Assembly: GCF_000286315.1 (NCBI RefSeq)
Contig: NZ_ALJG01000348.1
Location: 1 to 35,600 of the forward strand
Direction: 5' to 3'
Length of the DNA: 35,600 nt
Source: Paenisporosarcina sp. TG20
GTDB lineage: Bacteria; Bacillota; Bacilli; Bacillales_A; Planococcaceae
Shown: one piece after another, positions 31,236 through 35,600 of the stretch
Layout: each line of letters begins with the position of its first letter
Position numbering within the stretch: position 1 is the first letter of the stretch
Made by a program: the position numbers and the translations under genes
The notes under the pieces: model-generated
Database searches by the model: none
Told to the model about the DNA's origin: nothing
Seen by the model: the letters and a program-made list of their open reading frames with translations, nothing else

Positions 31236-32597
31236 TTAGAGTAATTGTATGGCTTCTTTAAATGTTTTTACAAGGAATGTAAAATCATCTTCAGTCATGC
31301 TCAAAGGTGGAGCAAGAGTAAGTACGTTGTTAAACCCCTCTACGGTATCACCGTTTTTCCCAATAATAAGCCCCTTTGTTTTGCAGACATAAATAACATC
31401 ATTCACTCTTCTAACTTCTAATGGTTTTTTCGAAATTTTATCCTCTACTAACTCCACTCCAATTAGTAATCCCATGCCCCGGATATCCCCTACATGTGGA
31501 TGATTCTTTAATTCAGCTAATTCATTTAATAGACGTGAACCTAGTTCCCTTGATTTTTCAATTAGATCTTCACGTTCTATAATTTCCAGATTTTTAAGGG
31601 CTACCGCACATGCAGCTGGATTACCTCCAAATGTATTCACATGGCGGAAGTGATCATAGTCTTCTGTCCCTGTAAACGCTTCGTAGATTTCACGCTTTAC
31701 AGCCGTTGCAGATAATGGAAGATACGAGCTAGTTAACCCTTTTGCCATGGTAATAATATCGGGTTTTACATCGTAATTCATAAAACCGAAAGCTTTCCCT
31801 GTACGCCCAAATCCACAAATGACTTCATCGCATATCAATAGGGCTCCATTTTCTTCACATATACTTTTCACTTGTTTCATATAATCTTCATCTGGAATTA
31901 GAACGCCACCACCTGTAATGATTGGTTCCATAATAACTGCTGCGATGGTGTTCGGAAGTTCCCACTTCATTACTCGATCAATTTCTTCTGCACATGCTTT
32001 GCTAAATGATTTTGCCGTGTGATACTCAGGGAAACGATAGCTGTCAGGAGGAGTCACATGTAAGAAACCTTGTCCTAATGGTTCGTATTTGTATTTCCTT
32101 TGGGACTGACCTGTTGCTGATAGTGCTGCCATCGAATTTCCGTGATAAGAACGATAGCGAGAGATGATCTTATACCGTCCATGATGACCTTTTTGTTGAT
32201 GATACTGTCTTGCAATTTTAAATGCGGCTTCATTGGCTTCAGAGCCACTGTTTGAAAAGAAAATAACGTATTCATCGCCTAACCATTTATTTAGCTTTTC
32301 CCCTAACCTAATTGCTGGTAGATGACTTTGCGTTAAAGGATAATAAGGCAATTCTTGAAGCTGTTCGTACGCAGCCTCCGCTAATTCTTTTCTTCCATAG
32401 CCGACATTCACCGACCATAATCCAGACATTCCATCTAAATACTTATTCCCTTCAGTATCCGTGATCCATGCTCCCTGGCCAGATTTCACAACCATTGTTG
32501 AAGGATTGTATTTCTTCATCGAGTGCCAGAGGTATTTTTCATCTTTTTCTTCCAATTGATTCTTTTGATTTGTTTTTATGTCCTCAACTCCTGTCAA
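31236..32597 (-). CDS. class III aminotransferase, probable beta-alanine/beta-aminoisobutyrate transaminase
   Basis: A 453-residue PLP enzyme of the omega-aminotransferase family. Key residues: SNSGSEANEAAFK (115-127) for PLP phosphate, YHGNS (151-155), Asp257 in ICDEVICGFGRTG for the pyridine nitrogen, and Schiff-base Lys286 in ITMAKGLTSSYLP. It probably moves the amino group of beta-alanine or 3-aminoisobutyrate to pyruvate or 2-oxoglutarate, giving (methyl)malonate semialdehyde. The start is uncertain: the TTG at 32597 has only a distant AAAGG, while AGGAG lies 8 bp before an ATA codon at 32579. The first in-frame ATG (codon 27) is too close to conserved sequence. It is the first gene of the operon, divergent from glutamate dehydrogenase. 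Confidence 0.92.
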   Translation of the reverse strand: MTGVEDIKTNQKNQLEEKDEKYLWHSMKKYNPSTMVVKSGQGAWITDTEGNKYLDGMSGLWSVNVGYGRKELAEAAYEQLQELPYYPLTQSHLPAIRLGEKLNKWLGDEYVIFFSNSGSEANEAAFKIARQYHQQKGHHGRYKIISRYRSYHGNSMAALSATGQSQRKYKYEPLGQGFLHVTPPDSYRFPEYHTAKSFSKACAEEIDRVMKWELPNTIAAVIMEPIITGGGVLIPDEDYMKQVKSICEENGALLICDEVICGFGRTGKAFGFMNYDVKPDIITMAKGLTSSYLPLSATAVKREIYEAFTGTEDYDHFRHVNTFGGNPAACAVALKNLEIIEREDLIEKSRELGSRLLNELAELKNHPHVGDIRGMGLLIGVELVEDKISKKPLEVRRVNDVIYVCKTKGLIIGKNGDTVEGFNNVLTLAPPLSMTEDDFTFLVKTFKEAIQLL

Positions 32598-32630
32598 TGA
32601 TCTTTAATACCTTTTCTAAATAAAATGAGA

Positions 32631-32665
32631 TGTAATAAAATATCCTAGTTTCGATTTAGTTACAA
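32631..32665 (-). promoter_or_regulatory. candidate promoter of the pyrimidine operon with partial TnrA-like site
   Basis: On the minus strand TTGTAA (32660-32665) and TATTTT (32637-32642) are spaced by 17 bp, with the aminotransferase start about 35 bp downstream. On the plus strand TGTAATAAAATATCCTA (32631-32647) fits the left half of the TnrA consensus but lacks the final ACA. Both calls are weak. The rest of 32666-32940 is AT-rich leader shared with the glutamate dehydrogenase gene, and I saw no clear palindromic operator or sigma-54-type site in it. Confidence 0.3.
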
Positions 32666-32952
32666 TTTCTTATGCCTCGTCCAATTTTTTTCAGGAAGGA
32701 TTCTTAAGACTACATGTCTCTATTAACAAAACTCATCAGTATTCCCGCCAAGTCTATTACTATAGTATTCACATAAAAATGATATTATGAATTCCTATTT
32801 CTTTGCATTAGACGTAAGATTTGGACCTTTTAATTAAAGATAAACAAGGTTATTCATATTCAATAAATTCATTTTTAAATTATTAATGATTACAATGGAA
32901 TTCTTAGGGTAATAAATAAACTATATGGCCAAATTAGCGGAGGTGCTTCAAC

Positions 32953-34332
32953 ATGGAAGATCAAACAAGATCAATCGTAGAACAATCATTAAATGCATTA
33001 TTGGAAAACGAAACATTTTTATCTGATTTACAAGGGGAAATGCGGAACAAGGCGTTTACATCTCTTAATGCTATTCTCTCTACACCAAATCAAATACATA
33101 AATCATTTTTACGTGTTCCCTTAGAAGGCGGCGAAGTGGTTCGCATACCATCTTATCGGGTTCATCACAACGATGCTTTAGGTCCTTACAAAGGTGGAAT
33201 TCGTTTTCATGAATCAGTTAATGAAGAGGAAGTTGTAAATTTAGCATTTTTAATGACTTTAAAAAATGCCCTTCATAACGTTCCTTTCGGGGGAGGAAAA
33301 GGTGGCATTGTAATTAATCCTAAAGTTTACTCGGAAAAAGAATTAAATCGGATTTGCATAAAGTATGTACGCTATTTTAATGACATAATAGGACCAGAAA
33401 AAGACATACCAGCACCAGATGTTGGGTCAGGCGAACGTGAAATGGATTGGATGATGGCTGAGTATAAAAAAATAAATCCTGGTAAACCGTATCATGGAAG
33501 TTTTACAGGGAAAAGTGTTGTCAATGGCGGTTCTTTAGGTCGCCGTGAAGCAACTGGGAAAGGTGTTTACTTTACATTCCGTTACTTGCTAAATGACTAC
33601 GTCAAAAGAAACGCGATAAATTTGTCAAGTTCTACAAATCCTTTTGCCCAAACTGCTCTCGGATATTTAGATCGTCCTTTAACTTCTGCTGTTCAAGGTT
33701 TTGGGAATGTTGGTTCAGTTACTGCGTTAGAAGCATTTCGTTGTCCGCATATACAGAACAAAGTCGTTGCTGTTAGTGATCGCAATGTAACGTTATATAA
33801 CCCGGATGGATTAGACATCCCGGCGCTTGTTGATTTCACAGCGAAAAATCGCGGCGACTTACCAACCACTGCAGAACAATTAAATGCTGTAAATGTGACT
33901 GCTGAAATTCAATCTCGTGAAACAATTTTAACTATGGATGTCGACGTGTTATTCCTAGCTGCACTTGAAAATCAATTAAATGATGCCAATAAATCTCTGG
34001 TAAAAGCACGGATGATCGTAGAAGGCGCAAACGCTCCAACTACTCAAGAAGCTGATGAATATCTCAGTAAAAATGGCGTCATCATTATTCCAGACATTTT
34101 AGCGAATGCTGGTGGTGTTATTGTCTCTTATTTGGAATGGTTACAAGGTCGCGAGACACAATTCCTAACTGAAGAGCAAGTGTACAATCAATTACTTGGG
34201 CAAATGGGAGCTACATTAGATATGATTCTGCCACAGTATTTTGGAGATCCATTCCCGCTTCGTCAAAATTGTTATATTCACTCGGTTACTCGTCTATCAA
34301 CCGTTTTATATCGACAAGGAAAGTTATATTAA
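32953..34332 (+). CDS. glutamate dehydrogenase (Glu/Leu/Phe/Val dehydrogenase family)
   Basis: A 459-residue oxidoreductase. Substrate-site lysines Lys80 (PYKGGIRFH), Lys104 (MTLKNALHN) and Lys116 (GGGKGGI), and catalytic Asp156 (IPAPDVG), all match hexameric glutamate dehydrogenases. The Rossmann motif is VQGFGNVGS (247-255). The family is usually about 415-450 residues; here an unusual Ser/Asn/Leu-rich insertion of about 20 residues (221-242) precedes the first Rossmann strand. It interconverts glutamate and 2-oxoglutarate plus ammonia. Divergent from the pyrimidine operon, it could release the amino group collected by the aminotransferase. GGAGG precedes the ATG by 10 bp; a strong terminator follows at 34478. 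Confidence 0.93.
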   Translation: MEDQTRSIVEQSLNALLENETFLSDLQGEMRNKAFTSLNAILSTPNQIHKSFLRVPLEGGEVVRIPSYRVHHNDALGPYKGGIRFHESVNEEEVVNLAFLMTLKNALHNVPFGGGKGGIVINPKVYSEKELNRICIKYVRYFNDIIGPEKDIPAPDVGSGEREMDWMMAEYKKINPGKPYHGSFTGKSVVNGGSLGRREATGKGVYFTFRYLLNDYVKRNAINLSSSTNPFAQTALGYLDRPLTSAVQGFGNVGSVTALEAFRCPHIQNKVVAVSDRNVTLYNPDGLDIPALVDFTAKNRGDLPTTAEQLNAVNVTAEIQSRETILTMDVDVLFLAALENQLNDANKSLVKARMIVEGANAPTTQEADEYLSKNGVIIIPDILANAGGVIVSYLEWLQGRETQFLTEEQVYNQLLGQMGATLDMILPQYFGDPFPLRQNCYIHSVTRLSTVLYRQGKLY

Positions 34333-34477
34333 GGAGATAGACAAAAGTAAAAACGGAATCAAGCTTTAATTTGTTCCTAAGATAATTAAAACTACATTTT
34401 CTTGAAATACATTATCGACTTAGGTTACCGGTATGCTTTATATTGCATAGTTGTTGTATCACTACCACAAGAATAAT

Positions 34478-34525
34478 AATAGAGCCGAGTAAAGTGAAAA
34501 AGTCACTACACTCGGCTCTATTTCT
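34478..34525 (+). terminator. intrinsic terminator of glutamate dehydrogenase gene
   Basis: AATAGAGCCGAGT (34478-34490) and ACTCGGCTCTATT (34510-34522) form a perfect 13-bp stem. An inner GTGA/TCAC stem lies in the loop, and TTTCTTT starts at the end of the stem. It lies about 145 bp after the stop. Confidence 0.9.
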
Positions 34526-34570
34526 TTAGGGCGATGCGGCTTGGTGTCGATCATACGCTAGCCTGCAACG

Positions 34571-34610
34571 ACGAAAAAAACCAGGCAAAGTTCGCTCGAC
34601 CCTTAATAAG
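34571..34610 (+). repeat. copy of the dispersed CCGGGC-type repeat
   Basis: AAAAAAACCAGGCAAAGTTC, then GCTCGACCCTTAATAAG, follows the layout of the copy at 22711 (A-run, hairpin, GGTCCTTAAAGAA). The hairpin is weakened by substitutions. Confidence 0.6.
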
Positions 34611-34633
34611 ACAGCCTTCTATTTAAATCTAGT

Positions 34634-34718
34634 GATTTCCGTTGCAACGTACTTTCATGTTTCGAAGCTAGCGTAGCGATTCAACGCACTTTCATGTTTC
34701 GAAGCTAGCGCAGCGATG
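34634..34718 (+). repeat. TTTCGAAGCTAGCG repeat with a 37-bp tandem duplication
   Basis: Positions 34634-34681 match 22777-22824 with four differences. The unit from CAACG to GCGAT is then repeated once more in tandem (34645-34681 and 34682-34718, exact 37-bp period). Each unit contains CATGTTTCGAAGCTAGCG. Confidence 0.85.
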
Positions 34719-34730
34719 CAGAAACAGAAA

Positions 34731-34800
34731 CAGGCGGACGCTTTCCGTGGGCGGTCCGTGAGCCTCCTCGTCGCAAGCTCCGAGCCCACTGAAAAAGTCT
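34731..34800. repeat. GC-rich repeat, left partner of an inverted pair
   Basis: CAGGCGGACGCTTTCCGTGG, then AGCCTCCTCGTCGCAAGCTC, ending in CCACTGAAAAAGT (34786-34798). The end is the exact reverse complement of 35360-35372, and similarity continues into the GC-rich part beside it. The CAGGCGGACGCTT start also ends the copy at 22711-22850. Confidence 0.65.
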
Positions 34801-35146
34801 ACCAATATAAACAGGATTGAGTCTTCCTTATAATACCCGCTTCAGCGCTTTGTGGATGCCTCCCGCGAGAAGCCAGGCAGAAGATCACTGCCAGTCTTCC
34901 CGCTTCGGCTACCACTTGAAAGGCGCCTACGCTGGTTCTGCCTAACCATGTGGATGCATCTAATACAGTACAGTTTTTATAATTACACACTGTATCGTCT
35001 CGGGCTTCTAGGTCGTTTGTAAATTATAAAGACAATTATAGGTGTCTTTTCAAATGTTTTTAAGCAATTCCAACAAATAATGAAGAAAATGCATTATCTT
35101 GCCAGTCAATTGATAATATTCGGTGCTTTTATACTGGAAATTTTAT

Positions 35147-35250
35147 TGAGCAGATGCTCAGTTGGAAAATTTGGCATCCAAGTTGGAAAAATGGACAGCC
35201 AAGTTGGAATTTTGGGACTCCAAGTTGGAAAAATCACGTTCCAAGTTGGA
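35147..35250. repeat. hairpin-capped tandem array of 21-bp units
   Basis: Units start at 35160, 35181, 35202, 35223 and 35244, an exact 21-bp period, each opening AGTTGGAA. Units 2-5 are preceded by TCCA, CCA or similar, giving the core CCAAGTTGGAA. The array is capped on the left by the hairpin TGAGCAGATGCTCA (35147-35160), which together with the first unit matches the solitary element at 3252-3279 on the other strand. The plus frame is open and would read as seven-residue repeats of the type QVGKxxx, but there is no ribosome-binding site. Confidence 0.9.
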
Positions 35251-35359
35251 ATAGAGAAAATATGGAATATAAATCGAAGAAGACTTCTACTATATAAATA
35301 AAGAGAAGCCTTTCCCCAAATAAAAATTGAGAACAATCTCGCTTTATTTGATTGTAGGA

Positions 35360-35440
35360 ACTTTTTCAGTGGCCTCGCAAGCGCCTGCGGGGTCTCACCT
35401 GGCCTCGCTTTTCCCACTGGAGTCGCCGCCTTTCACTACA
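35360..35440. repeat. GC-rich repeat, right partner of the inverted pair
   Basis: ACTTTTTCAGTGG (35360-35372) is the exact reverse complement of 34786-34798. It runs into CCTCGCAAGCGCCTGCGGGG and CCACTGGAGTCGCCGCCTTT, wording I recall from abundant GC-rich repeats in Bacillaceae intergenic DNA. With its partner it brackets the 21-bp array. Confidence 0.65.
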
Positions 35441-35551
35441 ATCTTCTCCTTTTAAAAATCAACAATTATAACAATATAGTTTTAAAAATAAATATAAAAA
35501 ATCGTTCTATCTTAACCAAATCAACGAGAGTCACATCAAAGAAATACCATT

Positions 35552-35572
35552 TTAAAATGTTAGTCTCCATAT
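35552..35572 (+). repeat. 21-bp direct repeat, copy 2
   Basis: Identical to 23506-23526. It lies 12 bp before a GGGCCGTCCCAAAA sequence at the window edge that resembles the outer end of some insertion sequences (GGGNCTGTCCCAAAA type, from memory). The window stops before this can be judged. Apart from repeats, 34526-35600 holds no gene I can support. Confidence 0.5.
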
Positions 35573-35600
35573 ACTAATTCGAAAAAGGGCCGTCCCAAAA

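Noticed and set aside
32598-32952. Sigma-54 (SigL) promoter for the pyrimidine operon or glutamate dehydrogenase
   Set aside because: A TTGGC sequence is present on the minus strand, but no GC occurs at the required -12 spacing, and no enhancer-binding regulator gene is present.
34799-34990. Minus-strand 63-codon frame in the repeat island
   Set aside because: It lies in GC-rich repeat DNA, has no ribosome-binding site and no protein-like features.
35160-35250. CRISPR array or protein heptad-repeat gene
   Set aside because: The 21-bp units have no spacers; as a protein the frame lacks a translation signal, so a repeat call is safer.
35080-35301. Plus-strand 73-codon frame and overlapping 103-codon minus-strand frame
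   Set aside because: Both are by-products of the 21-bp repeat period (a multiple of three keeps a frame open) and neither has a ribosome-binding site.

Overview
The window looks like chromosome from a low-GC, endospore-former-type Bacillota, probably Bacillaceae or Planococcaceae (Sporosarcina/Lysinibacillus-like). This is an inference from AT-rich intergenic DNA, strong AGGAGG ribosome-binding sites, TnrA/GlnR-type boxes in front of a glnK-amt pair, a YisP-like squalene/phytoene-synthase-family gene, and dispersed GC-rich intergenic repeats of a kind common in these families. No rRNA, tRNA, CRISPR array, prophage or intact insertion sequence was seen.

Layout. (1) 1-1966: a repeat fragment, two near-identical TnrA-type boxes, then glnK-amt (PII protein and ammonium channel) and a terminator. 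(2) 1967-2535: decayed DNA with a possible transposase remnant and a miniature IS-end-like palindrome. (3) 2536-4572: an OsmC-family protein and a YisP-like protein, both on the minus strand. (4) 4734-19173: a minus-strand block of 13 genes. Twelve (SDR, ketopantoate-reductase-like, GntR/FCD regulator, complete Opp/Dpp-type ABC transporter, M14-type deacylase, amidase, creatininase-family hydrolase, DUF885 peptidase-like protein) run from a promoter near 19.2 kb to a terminator at 6.54 kb. The thirteenth, an M28 peptidase-like gene, begins just past that terminator. This looks like one uptake-and-degradation operon for an unidentified amide- or peptide-like compound. (5) 19484-22560: flavodoxin-like protein, an intergenic cluster of DnaA-box sequences, a small heme-catalase-family protein, an ASCH protein with a membrane protein, and a small unknown protein preceded by a perfect 17-bp inverted repeat. 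(6) 22563-24138: 1.6 kb without genes, filled with repeats, orphan hairpins and a 21-bp tandem array. (7) 24139-32597: a complete reductive pyrimidine-degradation operon on the minus strand (class III aminotransferase, beta-ureidopropionase, PreT, PreA, dihydropyrimidinase, NCS1 permease, small unknown protein). (8) 32953-34522: a divergent glutamate dehydrogenase with terminator. (9) 34540-35600: a second repeat-dense gene-free zone with another 21-bp tandem array.

How the genes fit together. Pyrimidine breakdown yields ammonia, CO2 and beta-alanine. The aminotransferase can move the beta-alanine amino group to an oxo-acid, glutamate dehydrogenase can release it, and the GlnK-Amt pair handles ammonium. 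With the peptide/amide operon, the window reads as a nitrogen-scavenging region, although TnrA-type control is clearly visible only at glnK-amt. The strongest candidate for an undescribed system is the 12-13 gene operon at 4.7-19.2 kb. Its transporter and hydrolase classes are recognisable, but its substrate is not.
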